From NCBI GenBank assembly GCA_021229015.1, contig CM037794.1, forward strand, positions 41,869,126 to 41,933,125: a DNA stretch of 64,000 nt, in the 5' to 3' direction. Shown piece by piece: positions 35,796 to 47,395 of this stretch. The stretch comes from Solen grandis (lineage: Eukaryota > Mollusca > Bivalvia > Adapedonta > Solenidae). How positions within the stretch are numbered: position 1 is the stretch's first letter; each line of letters begins with the position of its first letter. The notes under the pieces are model-generated. The model made no database searches and had not been told where the DNA came from. It saw nothing but the letters and a program-made list of their open reading frames with translations. Position numbers and translations under genes: made by a program.

Positions 35796-38295
35796 TTAAT
35801 TATTTATTATTATTATTTATTATTATTATTTTTCTTCCTCAAGGATTTTCATATGTTGCTATCGTCCTAGGAGAATGAAATTTCGATGGCATATTATTCA
35901 TATGCGTAATTAAATAATTCTATAATTTCCATATGCCTATAACGTCATTATGACGTCACAATTGGCAAATTGCTACAAAAGTTTGTACGCGGTCCAGAGC
36001 GATAATTAAATAACCGATTTTTATCCAAATTTTCACAGAATGTGTAATATTACTTTCTAGTTGTGCATCTCGGTGTCCGTTTTTTTCAAAATTCGAAAAG
36101 CACAAGGTTCTATGGCGAATGCAAGATTCAAACCAAGGACGTCAAATTGATAAATGCTCATAAAAATCGTCCCTAAATGAACAGAAGGTTGATATTTTGT
36201 CAGTATAAGATCTCCGATAGATTTAAATATTTTGTGAAAAAGACGTCTTGTGACGTCATATGACGTCACAAATCCTAATTTTTTAAACACATAAATTTAT
36301 ATGTTTAATATGGTCCAAGGACAATTAGAAATTTTGATGTCTATTCTCCAAGAGAAGTTGTTTTGATTTCTATGATTTCCATATAGCTATGACGTCATAT
36401 GACGTCACCACGTGAAATAAGCTACAAAAGTTTTGTACGCGGTCCCGAAGCCATTATTAATGAACCGATTTTCATCAAATATTCACAGAATGGGTATATT
36501 AAGTTCTAGTTGTGCATCCCGGTCCGTTTCTCAAAATTCGAAAAGTCCAAGGTTCTATAGCGAATCCAAGATTCGAACCAAGGTCGTAAATTTTCAAATT
36601 TCTTATAAAATCGGTTCCTATTTGAGATAGAAAGATGATATTGGGTCAGTATATAGGTCTCTGGGAGTCTTAAATATTTTTGTGAAAATAAATGTCATAT
36701 GACGTCACGTGACGTCATTATATGATAATGAATTTCAATTCTAAACAAGATTATTTCTATATGTTGAAATTTTTGAAGGGCAATGCAAATTTAATGCTGT
36801 ATGCCTTCGATGCTCAAAATTCGATTTCAATGATTTCAGAAAGCCATGACGTCATATGACGTCACATTGAAAATTGACTAAGAAAGTTTGTACACGTCCA
36901 GAGCCATTATAAATGGGCTGATTTTCATTCAAATTTTCACAGAATGTGTATATTAACGTTCTTATTGTGTATACCGGTGTCCGTTTTTCAAAATTCGAAA
37001 AGTCCATGGTTCTATAGCGAACCAAGATTCGAACTAAGGTCGTAAATTTTTAAATGCTTTTAAAATCTGTCCTATTTAAGATAGAAAGTTGATATTTAGT
37101 CAGTAATATATGTCTCTAAGAAGTTTAAACATTTGTGAAAAGAAATTTCATATGACGTCACGTGACGTCATTATATGAAAATGTATTTTCTTATATTTAA
37201 ACAAGAAGTATTTCTATATGTTGAAATTGTCGAAGGGTAATGAAAATTTAATGACGCATGCTCAAAGGCTGATATTTCGATTTCAATGATTTTCAGAAGT
37301 CTATGACGTCATATGACGTCACATTTTGAAAAATAACTACAAAAGTTTGTACAACGGTCCAGAGCCATTATTAATATGCCGATTTTCATCAAATTTTCAC
37401 AGAATGGGTATATTACGTTTTTATTGTGTATAACCGGTGTCCGTTTTTTTCAAAATTCGAAAAGTCCAAGCATCTATGGCGGATCCAAGATTCGAACCAA
37501 GGTTGTCAATTTTTTAAATGCTTATAAAAACTGTCCTATTTGAGATAGAAACGTTGAAATTTTTGTCAGTTAGTAGGTCTCTGGGTGTCTTAACAATTAT
37601 GTGAAAAATAAACGTCATATGACGTCACTTGACGTCATTTTATTATTATTAATTATTCTTTTCTTCTTCCTAACTAAACGTTATTTTAATATGTTTGCAA
37701 TAGTCCTAGGACGATGACATTTTTATGGGTTTATTAGGCACGTGTGGAAATTTGATTTCAATTATTGTCAGCACCTATGACGTCCACATGACGTCACAAC
37801 TAAAAACAGTGAAAAATGGTGTTCGCGCTCTACTGCTGCCATTTATGATCAGATTTTCTTCAAATTTTTACAGATGGTACATCTTGAAACATAAGGTGTG
37901 AATATTTTGTCAGCTAACCTTAATTCCGAAAAAACCGAAGTATTGTGGCTGAAGTAAGATTCGAACATAGGACCCAAAATTTTATTTTAGGGTTAAAGAA
38001 TTTCGGATGATGATAGAAAGTTGAAACTTACACAGTTTAGCAGTTCTGCATTAATTTCTTAATATATTTTGAATGGGTGACGTCATATGACGTCATAAAA
38101 TACTACTACTACTTATTTATTTTTCTTCGTAACTAAAGGCTTATTTTTAACGCGGAATATAATGTCAGTTGTTCAGCATGAACATGAAATACTACCAGAG
38201 GTGAGTCATTACATGAAACTTCTATATCCTGCTTTTTTGCATTAACGCAGGTTGCAGAAAGTCCTATCATTCGTTTAGACGAATGACATCTAGTT
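35796..38295 (+). mobile_element. Composite family B element, 3' end intact
   Basis: TTA tract at 35800-35835, TTTTTCTTCCTCAAGGATTT, B1 units (35890-37640), internal TTA tract, a B2 unit (37770-38100) and a tail. The 3' end has GCAGAAAGTCCTATCATTCG with arms CATTCG/CGAATG and CTAG at 38290-38293. It is laid out like 33263-35795, so the two may be tandem or duplicated. No 5' motif is seen at 35796, where another element's end abuts. Confidence 0.75.
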
Positions 38296-39809
38296 TCTTA
38301 TTATTATTATTAGGACTTTCTGCCTACAGGCAGAAAGTCATATTGGGTTTTGTACTGTTTTTTATTATTCTTCTGCTTCTTCTTCTTTTCTTATTATTTT
38401 TTTCTTCCTCTTATATTTGTGTTAATTTCGAGGTGTTGCCATTGACTCAGAACAATGAAAATTTTATGGCATATATTTCAAACCATGAGCTTTCGGATGC
38501 AATGATTGTATATTCATATGACGTCATATAACGTCAGATTTGCGTCAGGTGAAAAAGTTTGTACGGCGGTCTACAGCCATTATTTCTGGATCGATTTTTC
38601 ATCAAAATTTCACAGAATGTTTATGTTAGGCTCTAGTTGAGCTAAAAATCTAGAGCGAATAAATCCAAGATTCAACCTATACGTCAAATTTCAAATGCGT
38701 ATAAAATCGCTTCCAGAAAAGCTAGAAAGCTGAGATTTAGGCTGAATATTAGTTTCCAGATCTTCTATACATTCTGAAAAGATGAACGCGATATGACGTC
38801 ACATGACGTCATAATGCTCTTAAAACTTTCGTATTAAAACTTAACGGTTTTTAAGCCCTGTAGGCTTTATTTTTTGCATGATTTACTTGAAATTTTGTCT
38901 GAAGATGCAGTATTAGAATCTATAGAGCCATGTCACTTCCGTTTCCGGAAAATCCCAAAGGTCAAGGTCATATATCAATTATCGGGTTTTTCTTCGGCCT
39001 TAAATATCTCAAAAACGGTAAATATTCTATCGAGACACTATGCGTATAATTTGTAGTGCTTAGAAAGACCTTTCAGATTATATTTAGTTTTTGATGATCG
39101 GGGTTGAATCGGTTGAGTTATGGCGGAAAAAACAAAATTCGGTAACCCTCAGTGTGTTTAACAGTTTATATCTCGAAATTCTTTGATTTTTGAAAATATG
39201 ATGATGAATATCATTTGTAGAGCAATGTTTGGCCGTTCTTTTGATGCTTAAAGTTTAATGATTGACCTAAGATTCATGGAGTAATGGGGGAAAAACGAAA
39301 TTCGTGCATATAGCTTTGGTGATTTTTTCATTTTTCAAGAGGTTTAAGAGCTTGTATCTCAAAAAATATTAAAAATATTCCTATAGATAAAGCGTATGAA
39401 ATGTAGAGAATTTTAAGACGATTATTTTGGTACCTTAAGTTTTGAAATTGATCAAAGTATAAGGAAGTTACATCAAAAATAAGAATCTAAACATATAGAA
39501 TTTCTGCGATTCTGCCGTCATGTCAGAGTTTTCCGGCTTATATCTTAAGAATCATTAGAAATATGTGCTTACATTAAGCAAGTGGGATGTAGAGAATTTT
39601 AAGACGATTATTTTGGCACCTAGAGTTTTGAAATTGATCAAGAAAGAAGGAAGTTACATAAAAAAATACGAATTTAAACTTTCGCTTTCACCTTAATTGA
39701 AGCATTTTCGGAAAATAAAAGTTTACAGATATGTATTAGTCATATAAACTGAAAAAAAAACAAGAACTTTTTACTTATATCATATTGATATTACTAGTTA
39801 AACAGGTGT

Positions 39810-40111
39810 ACCGTTCCAGGTGGCCGAGTGTTTAGAGCGTCCGCCTCGGGAGCGGGAGGTCGTGGGTTCGATACCAAAGTCGTAAAAAATGGTACTGTTA
39901 TAGCTCCCTTGCTTGACACTTAGCATATAAGGGTAGTTGCAGGACTGGTTGGCCCGGTATCAGGATAATGTGACTGGGTGTGGTATCATGCCACATGTCT
40001 ACGACGTGATACTGCAGTGTGGCAGCACTATAACTGCATTAAGTAGACATCGTCTCCAAATGACTGAAATACTGTCGGTGGGACGTTAAACCCAACAAAC
40101 AAACAAACAAA
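39810..40111 (+). mobile_element. tRNA-derived SINE, duplicated copy
   Basis: Same element as 18085-18377, with the same target-site duplication in the same flank. The left copy is now TTAAACAGGTGT (39798-39809) and the right copy is CTAAACAAGTGT (40112-40123). The A box has changed (GAGTGTTTAG for GAGTGGTTAG), and the CAAA tail is two repeats longer. It arrived by segmental duplication. Confidence 0.9.
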
Positions 40112-40420
40112 CTAAACAAGTGTTGACAATGATTTAATGTTTTGTCAAATCATTTTATTTATGTTACTTATGAATATCAGTTGCAGCATTGCGTTACCCA
40201 TTGCAATTTCCCGACTTTATTGTTGCATCTATCGATAAATGTTGTACAAGCTATATTCCAAATTTATGATAAATGATAACCTATGTGAAAATATATGTTA
40301 TAGTACAATGTAATTTAATTGCCAGCTTGAGATACCATGAGCGTGTATAGGTGTAGACGTTTGAAACAAAATGATCAACACATGTCATCCGTTCAAGACG
40401 CTGCAAGCTAATTTGTCTGT

Positions 40421-40944
40421 AATGCGGCGTTCACACAGTGCCGATTATGGCTCCCGTTTGAGATCAGACAGCGCTACGACACGAAAAGCGAAAAAGTCGG
40501 ATTACTATCCTCAATGTCCTATCATTGTCTGAACGCAGTCGTATATGTTCGTAACAGAGTCCTACGGATCGGGAATGGTCCGGAGAAGTCGGCCAAGCAC
40601 TCCTGACAGTTAGGTGCGTCCCGTAACATTCGGGAAACTCAGCCGATTTTGTCTAGTCGGATTACAATCGTGACTATGTCGTGACAGATTCTGCTGTATC
40701 GGATCAGAATCGGATTAAGAACGGGATAATCGGGACGAATTCTGCTGGAAACGGCTGGATCGGGACGCCTCCTGAACAATATCTGATTGTTGTCGTGATT
40801 AAATAAATGTTTTTTACAAATTTTAATAAGTTTGAATTTCCAGCCACGAATCACAGGATCTTGATCAGACTTTTGACACATTTTAATCGGGAATGGTCCT
40901 ATCAAGGACGGCAGTAAAAATCCTGAATGTGTGACCAAGGCATT
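40421..40944. mobile_element. About 0.5-kb MITE-like insertion with imperfect terminal inverted repeats
   Basis: Absent from the duplicate locus (18733-18760 reads AATTTGTCCGTTAGCTAAAA without it). The left end AATGCGGCGTTCACACAGTG and the right end, read on the other strand, AATGCCTTGGTCACACATTC, match at about two thirds of positions. The flanks suggest a TA or TTA target duplication. The interior contains several CGGGA-rich motifs (GATCGGGAATGGTC, AATCGGGACGAATTC). A 121-codon frame on the minus strand (40639-41004) runs across the MITE boundary and is not a gene. Confidence 0.75.
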
Positions 40945-41247
40945 AGCTAAAAGCGCAAAATTTAGTAACTTTGTGTAATACAGTCGTCTCGATCGTATGT
41001 ACAAGCGTTATTTACGAGGCTACACGCATGGTAGCATTTACTATTTCATTCCCGCGACTGTACACGAAAATAAAAAAAGAATTTTGATATGCAGAATTAA
41101 GAGGTTTAAGTTTAATTGTTTATATTTTGAATACCTATAAAACTAGAACCAAATATGCTACAATGGAATTTCAGGCCATTTATTTTGGTACCTAGAATAG
41201 TAAAATTGGTCAAGTTATAAGAAAGCGATATCAAAATAAAGATTTAT

Positions 41248-41907
41248 TAGTCCCCTACCGGAGTTCACACCGGAGGGGACTATAGGTTTGCCCTCCGTCT
41301 GTCCGTCCGTCCGTCTGTCCGTCCGTCTGTCTGTCCACTCAAATCTGGATCCCGCGATAACTTAATAACTAAGCAAGCTAACTTGATGAAACTTGGTTTA
41401 TGACTAGATGCCAATGTGCAGATTATGCACGTCATTTTATTTTTGTTCTTCGATTAAAATTGTGGTTGCTATGGTAACGGAAATAGTGAAAATATGGCAA
41501 AAATGGGATCCCGCGATAACTTTATAACTAAGCAAGCTAACTTGATGAAACTTGGTATATGACTAGATGGCAATGTGTAGATTATGCACATTGTTTTATT
41601 TTTTTTTATTCGACTAAATTTGTGGTTGCTATGGTAACGGAAATAGTGAAAATATGGCAAAAAAAATGGGATCCCGCGATAACTTTATAACTAAGCAAGC
41701 TAACTTGATGAAACTTGGTATATGACTAGATGGCAATGTGTCGATTATGCACGCTGTTTTATTTTTGTTCTTCAACTAAAATTGTTGTTGCTATGTTAAT
41801 GGAAATAGTGAAAATATGGCAAAAATGGGATCCCATGAGAACTTTATAACTAAGCAAGCTAACTTGATGAAACTTGGTATATGACTACATGGCAATATGT
41901 AGATTAT
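41248..41907 (+). mobile_element. AGTCCCC-family element, 3'-truncated copy
   Basis: The 5' end TAGTCCCCTACCGG with an imperfect inverted copy CCGGAGGGGACT is followed by a GTCC/GTCT microsatellite (about 41287-41335). About three and a half tandem units of about 160 bp follow (GGATCCCGCGATAA at 41347, 41506, 41669 and a variant at 41828). Each carries GGTTGCTATGGTAACGG. The copy stops at about 41907, where the text switches to B1 sequence. The complete relative is at 42679-45941. Confidence 0.85.
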
Positions 41908-42146
41908 TTCTGGATCGATTTTCATCAAAATTTCACAGAATGTGTATGTTAGGCTCTAGTTGTGCATCCCGGTGTCCGTTTTTCCAAATTCGAAAAGGCA
42001 AATGTTTTATGGCGAATCCAAGATTCGAACCTATGACGTCAAATTTCAAATGCGTATAAAATCGCTTCCAGAAAAGCTAGAAAGCTGAGATTTAGGCTGA
42101 ATATTAGTTTCCAGATCTTCTATACATTCTGAAAAGATGAACGCGA
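41903..42146 (+). repeat. B1 fragment captured at a chimeric junction
   Basis: About 245 bp matching 38580-38795 (ATTTCTGGATCGATTTTCAT through TTCTGAAAAGATGAACGCGAT). It is joined on the left to the truncated AGTCCCC element with shared ATTAT, and on the right to the interior of the 40421 MITE with shared GAT. Neither junction is a recognised element end. Confidence 0.85.
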
Positions 42147-42678
42147 TTAAGAACGGGATAATCGGGACGAATTCTGCTGGAAACGGCTGGATCGGGACGC
42201 CTCCTGAACAATATCTGATTGTTGTCGTGATTAAATAAATGTTTTTACAAATTTTAATAAGTTTGAATTTCCAGCCACGAATCACAGGATCTTGATCAGA
42301 CTTTTGACACATTTTAATCGGGAATGGTCCTATCAAGGACGGCAGTAAAAATCCTGAATGTGTGACCAAGGCATTAGCTAAAAGCGCAAAATTTAGTAAC
42401 TTTGTGTAATACAGTCGTCTCGATCGTATGTACAAGCGTTATTTACGAGGCTACACGCATGGTAGCATTTACTATTTCATTCCCGCGACTGTACACGAAA
42501 ATAAAAAAAGAATTTTGATATGCAGAATTAAGAGGTTTAAGTTTAATTGTTTATATTTTGAATAACTATAAAACTAGAACCAAATATGCTACAATGGAAT
42601 TTCAGGCCATTTATTTTGGTACCTAGAATAGTAAAATTGGTCAAGTTATAAGAAAGCGATATCAAAATAAAGATTTAT
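42147..42678 (+). repeat. Second copy of 40710-41247
   Basis: Repeats the right half of the MITE, the GTCGTCTCGATCGTATGTAC flank and TTTATTTTGGTACCTAGAAT almost without change. With the following AGTCCCC element it makes a direct duplication of offset about 1430 bp. The 129-codon frame on the minus strand here (42046-42435) is a copy of the one over 40639-41004. Confidence 0.9.
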
Positions 42679-45600
42679 TAGTCCCCTACCGGAGTTCACA
42701 CCGGAGGGACTATAGGTTTGCCCTCCGTCTGTCCGTCCGTCCGTCTGTCCGTCCGTCTGTCTGTCCACTCAAATCTGGATCCCGCGATAACTTAATAACT
42801 AAGCAAGCTAACTTGATGAAACTTGGTTTATGACTAGATGCCAATGTGCAGATTATGCACGTCATTTTATTTTTTTTTCGATAAAATTGTGGTTGCTATG
42901 GTAACGGAAATAGTGAAAATATGGCAAAAAAAATGGGATCCCGCGATAACTTTATAACTAAGCAAGCTAACTTGATGAAACTTGGTATATGACTAGATGG
43001 CAATGTGTCGATTATGCACATTGTTTTATTTTTTTTTATTCGACTAAATTTGTGGTTGCTATGGTAACGGAAATAGTGAAAATATGGCAAAAAAAATGGG
43101 ATCCCGCGATAACTTTATAACTAAGCAAGCTAACTTGATGAAACTTGGTATATGACTAGATGGCAATGTGTCGATTATGCACGCTGTTTTATTTTTGTTC
43201 TTCAACTAAAATTGTTGTTGCTATGTTAATGGAAATAGTGAAAATATGGCAAAAATGGGATCCCATGAGAACTTTATAACTAAGCAAGCTAACTTGATGA
43301 AACTTGGTATATGACTAGATGGCAATATGTAGATTATGCACATCATTACGGCTTTCCGCAAACTTGCGGAAAACGTATAGGGTTTGTTATGTTTATTTTT
43401 CTTATTATTATTATTATTATTATTCTTCTTCCAACCTAATTCAAGAGTTAATTTATATATGTTGCCGATGGCCAAGCAACATGAAAATTCAAATGCTTCG
43501 ACAAAAAAGTAAATATTTTTAAAATCAAGTGTTTTCAATTTTCATTGACGTCAAATGACGTCAGATTTGACGTCAGCTTCAAAAGTTTGTTCGCGCCCTA
43601 GAGCCTTCAATTCTGGTCCGATTTTCTTGATATTTTCACAGTAGATGTATTTAAGAATGTAAACGTGCACCCTTTCTTTCAAATTTCCAAATTTGAAAAG
43701 ATTGAGATTTTATGGCAAAACCGAGTTTCGAACTTAGGTACAAAAATTGGTTTTTAATGTTACAAGGCCACCTAATGCGCTAGAAGCATGAAATTTGGAC
43801 AGCATATTGGCCAAGAGGTCTGCTTTCTATTTCCTAAAAGATTTTATCTCAAGTCACGTGGTTATGACGTCATACAATAGACAAAAAGCATATTTTTGAA
43901 AAATTTCTTAAGCTCTGGTATCTTTACTTTTAACTCAATCTTTTTGAAAATTGTATTGCAGCGATTAAAAAGTTTACATTTATAAATTCATTTATTTTTA
44001 ATCTTCAATGACGTCAAATGACGTCAGATTTGACGTCAGCTTTAAAAGTTTGTTCGCGCTCTAGAGCCTTCAATTCTGGCCCGATTTTTTTGATATTTTC
44101 ACAGAAAATGTTTTTCAGAATGTAGATGTGCACCCTGGCATTCAAATTTCCAAATTCGAAAAAACTGAAATTTTATGGCAAAACCGAGATTCGAACATAG
44201 GTCCTAAAATTAGTTTTTAATGTTACAAGGCCATCTAATGCGCTAGAAGCATGAAAATTGGACAGCATATCGGCCAAGAGGTCTGCTTTGTATTACTTAA
44301 AAGATTTTATCTCAAGTCACGTGGTTATGACGTCATACAATAGACAAAAAGCATATATTTGGAAAATTTTCTTTTGCTCTGGTATCATTACTTTTAACTC
44401 AATCTTTTTGAAAATTGTATTGCAGCGATTAAAAAGTTTAAATTTATAAATTCATTTATTTTTAATCTTCAATGACGTCAAATGACGTCAGATTTAACGT
44501 CAGCTTCAAAAGTTTGTTCGCACTCTAGAGCCTTCAATTCTGGTCCGATTATCTTGATATTTTCACAGAAGATGTATTTAAAGATGTAGATGTGCACCTT
44601 TGCATTCAAATTTCTAAATTTGAAAAGATTAAGATTTCATGGCGATACCGAGTTTCGAACTTTGGTTCTTAAGTTACATCTTAATGTTACAAAGCTTCCT
44701 GATATTAGTATTAGAGCCAGAAAAATACGGATATAATATTGCATTTGTTATCACGGCTTTCTGCAAACCTGAAGAAAATGACAAATACATGTTATTCTAC
44801 TATTTTTTTATGTTTTCCAAATGTTTAACGGTTTCTTTTTCTAAATCTGTAAAAATAAGCAAATATATAAAGCAAATGAATTGTTGAAAGTTTCAAGACG
44901 TTTAAAACGCTAATTACATAGAAATAAGAAAGTATTTTCATAATTTTGCTTACACCTCTGCCTTTGTTTCCATCTAATTTTGCAAATGTAAAACTCAATC
45001 AATTTAAAGGTTGAAAGTCATGGATTTCAAAGTGTTTTTTTTTCTTTTTTACAATTTCAATTGTGAATCAAATTGCAATGAATATTTGTTAGGTAATATG
45101 CTTACAAAGAAAAAGATATTAAATAAAGAATAAAAAAAACACTTTTAAAATCGATTGACTAACGTAAGAAAAAAAATATTGAGGATTGTATTATCTTAAA
45201 ATGTTCCTGCTTTTTTTCTGCATGATAGTAAACGGTTGCGTAATCAAATAAGGTCCAGATATATGCTTTCTCAATATCTTCCTAAGAAGATCAAAATAAA
45301 AAAATAAAAAAAATAAAGCTTAATTTTGAACATAAGTATATATTTATGATAATGATGATTTACGTATTAAATAATACATTATTAGCCAACATTATTCCAT
45401 TTCTTTGTATTAACTTATATATTCAATACCTTTGAAATAAGCAGACGGAAAGCCGCTTCGTTTGTATCTTAAACAAACGACTTCTAGTTTTATTTTTGTT
45501 CTTTGACTAAAATTTTGGTTGCTATGGTAACGGAAATAGTGAAAATATGGCAAAAAATAGGATCCCGCGACCGCGATAACTTTATAATAAATTTTATAAG

Positions 45601-45941
45601 GCATGTATATAGTCAGGGTGGTGATGCAGAGTGAAAGTTCTCATTTCTCATCAACAAGACTAAAGACTAAAGAAAAACATTTTGGATCAGGCAAGGTAAC
45701 TATTATTAATTCTATTTCTTGCATCTGTCTTGCTTGCATGAATTGTATAGTGGGCACAGCAGAGACAACAACTCTACATGTAAGTCTTGCTTAAATGGTC
45801 ATAACTTAAATATTCCCTTACATTTACTTTTACCAAAGTTTTGTTTTTCTTGGACCAAAATTCTGGTTGGTGTGGTAATGGAAAAATTATGCACCTCACC
45901 GGTAGGGGACTCATGTGTTGCTTGCAACACCAGTTACTTGT
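42679..45941 (+). mobile_element. AGTCCCC-family element with both ends, interrupted by a nested element
   Basis: The 5' end TAGTCCCCTACCGG is at 42679 (its inverted copy has lost one G), with a GTCC/GTCT microsatellite and about 160-bp units with GGTTGCTATGGTAACGG. A second element sits at 43347-45488. The sequence resumes with TATTTTTGTTCTTTGACTAA, then about 350 bp unlike the core (45560-45890). The 3' end is CACCGGTAGGGGACT, stem GTGTTGC/GCAACAC, then CAGTTACTTG with CTTG at 45937-45940. The 5' AGTCCCCTACCGG is the exact complement of the 3' CCGGTAGGGGACT. The empty site at 19500 (GATTTATTTATTTTTG) shows T-T insertion with no duplication. Confidence 0.85.
43347..45488 (+). mobile_element. 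Nested ACGGCTTTCC-family element with B4 core repeats
   Basis: The 5' end TACGGCTTTCCGC is followed by its inverted copy (GCGGAAAACGT), GGGTTTGTTATG and a TTA tract. Three B4 units of about 460 bp follow (43540, about 44005 and 44470). They open with CRE-AA-CRE-GATT-CRE clusters and carry TTCGCGC(C/T)CTAGAGCCTTC and CCGAG(A/T)TTCGAAC. A unit-free AT-rich tail runs from 44700 to 45440. The 3' end has GGAAAGCCGCT, an 8-bp stem TCGTTTGT/ACAAACGA and CTAG at 45484-45487. The host repeat unit is restored exactly when the element is removed between two Ts. Confidence 0.85.
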
Positions 45942-46114
45942 TTATTTTTGGAATATGGCTTATTTCAAAAAGTTCATGCATGAGAAGTCCATACGAAAAA
46001 AAAAGAGTAAAAGGTAGGGAATTTGATATATATTCTTTCTAACGGAATTAATCTTTATATTTTTCAATGTTAGCAGAAAGTCCTATCATTCGTATCAACG
46101 AATGAAATCTAGTT

Positions 46115-47395
46115 ATTATTATTCTACTTTTTTCTTCCTTTTGAGGTTCAAATTAAAACAGGTTACCGACAAGGCAGCTGCATGAAATTTTAACAGTATG
46201 CACAGTGACTTTGGCGTTTTTGATTGGAGCAATTTTTTTCTTCATGTGATGTCACGTGACGTCAGGGTTGAAAAAAGTTTCCAAAGCTTGTACGCGCTCT
46301 ACAGTCGCCATTTATTGACCAATTGAATTGATTTTTTTCACAGAATGTATGTATTGCGACTTAGTTGTGCAGGATTATATACATTTTGCAACATTCAAAA
46401 AGACCAAGGATCTATGGCTGAACCAAGTTTCGAACTTTGGGCCTGAAAATGTATTTAAGTATTACGAAGCTTTCAGATAAGTTAGAAACTTAAAATTAGG
46501 ACAGAACATGTGTGTTATCAATTTCTTACAGCTCTGAAAAGTTTGACGTCGTATGACGTAAAATGACGTCGTGACGCGTTAACGAACTTTTAATCCAAAA
46601 TGTAGGGTTTTTAAGCCCTACATGCCTTAACTTTTGACCGATTTGCATAAACTTTTCACTGAATGTGCAACATAGCATCTCATTTTCCTTTGTCACTTCC
46701 GTTTTCGGAAAATCGTAAAGGTCAAGGGCATATGTCAGTTATCGGTGGTTTTATTCGGCAAGGTTTATCTCAAAAACGAAAAAAAATTCTACCTAGACAC
46801 TGGGTTAAATCTGTAGTGATTTGAAAGGCCTTTCAGGTGATATTTAGTTTTTGAAGATCGGGGTTGAATTGGTTGAGTTATGGCAGAAGGACGAAAAGTG
46901 TACTTTTAACGAAATTGAAATGCTGTTAGTTTCATGAACTTTGAGTCAAACATTATGATTTTTACAGGATTAACACTCTGTAAAGTGAAGTGATGTATAC
47001 TGCAAGGATTTTTTGTTTGGTCGCGTGATTATGACGTCATGCATACTTAAGCAAGAATTATTAAAAAAATTCATATAAAATCGGCAAGTTAATGTATGAA
47101 GTTGAAATTTGCACGAATGCTATAGCTTACGGTGTACAAAAAGTCCTGATAATTTCAAGTGATTCTGTTAACAAACATGGAAGATATTCAGATAAGGGCT
47201 TGTACACGAAAATCTAGCCATTTGAAGTAAGAAAAGAAGGAGGCTATTGGGTGGGTTACCCAAGAGTGTCCGTGTTAAAAGGTGAATTGCGATGCGTATT
47301 TGAGAGAATGGGGTGCAATTTAAGATGCACACCAGGACCGATAAGCATATTGCCTTTGTCATTACGGCTTTCTCCAAACTTTTATTAGGGTTTTC
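46115..47395 (+). repeat. B5 unit and long tail
   Basis: TTA tract and CTACTTTTTTCTTCCTTTTG, then one B5 unit (CRE sites at about 46255 and a degraded cluster near 46545-46580) with GGATTATATACATTTTGC and AACCAAGTTTCGAACTTTGG. The tail has AAAGGTCAAGGGCATATGTC, GAAGATCGGGGTTGAATTGG and ACACCAGGACCGATAAGC, and stops at TTACGGCTTTCTCCAAAC just before the next 5' end. It is duplicated in part at 22181-22860. Confidence 0.75.

Larger units (their letters stand above)
38790..41247 (+). repeat. Segmental duplicate of 17040-19510
   Basis: Collinear with the earlier locus from GATGAACGC and the CRE doublet, through CTTCCGTTTCCGGAAAATCC, the two 190-bp tail units and the SINE, to AAGCGATATCAAAATAAAG. 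Relative to copy 1 it lacks the CACGGTG MITE and a roughly 60-bp piece near 40200, and it gains the MITE at 40421. Continuity returns after the nested elements at 45942. Confidence 0.9.
38311..46114 (+). mobile_element. Outer family B element with at least two levels of nested insertion
   Basis: The 5' end TAGGACTTTCTGCC is at 38311, with an inverted copy and TTGGGTTTTGTACTG, then a TTC/TTA tract and a B1 unit (38515-38815). A long tail duplicates 17040-19510 and contains a SINE and a MITE. The tail is split at 41248 by the AGTCCCC-family sequence and resumes at about 45942 (TTATTTTTGGAATATGGC). The 3' end AGCAGAAAGTCCTATCATTC with hairpin ATTCGT/ACGAAT has CTAG at 46109-46112. The 5' AGGACTTTCTGC and 3' GCAGAAAGTCCT are exact complements. 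Confidence 0.75.

Noticed and set aside
40639..42435. Minus-strand frames of 121 and 129 codons (40639-41004 and 42046-42435)
   Set aside because: Both run across a MITE end or a duplication junction, are copies of one another in part, and contain no recognisable protein motif.
44740..44780. Further 5' end at ACGGCTTTCTGCAAAC (also near 22850 and 47365)
   Set aside because: The motif resembles the 43347 terminus, but the inverted copy, GGGTTTGT box and microsatellite do not follow, so an element start cannot be supported.
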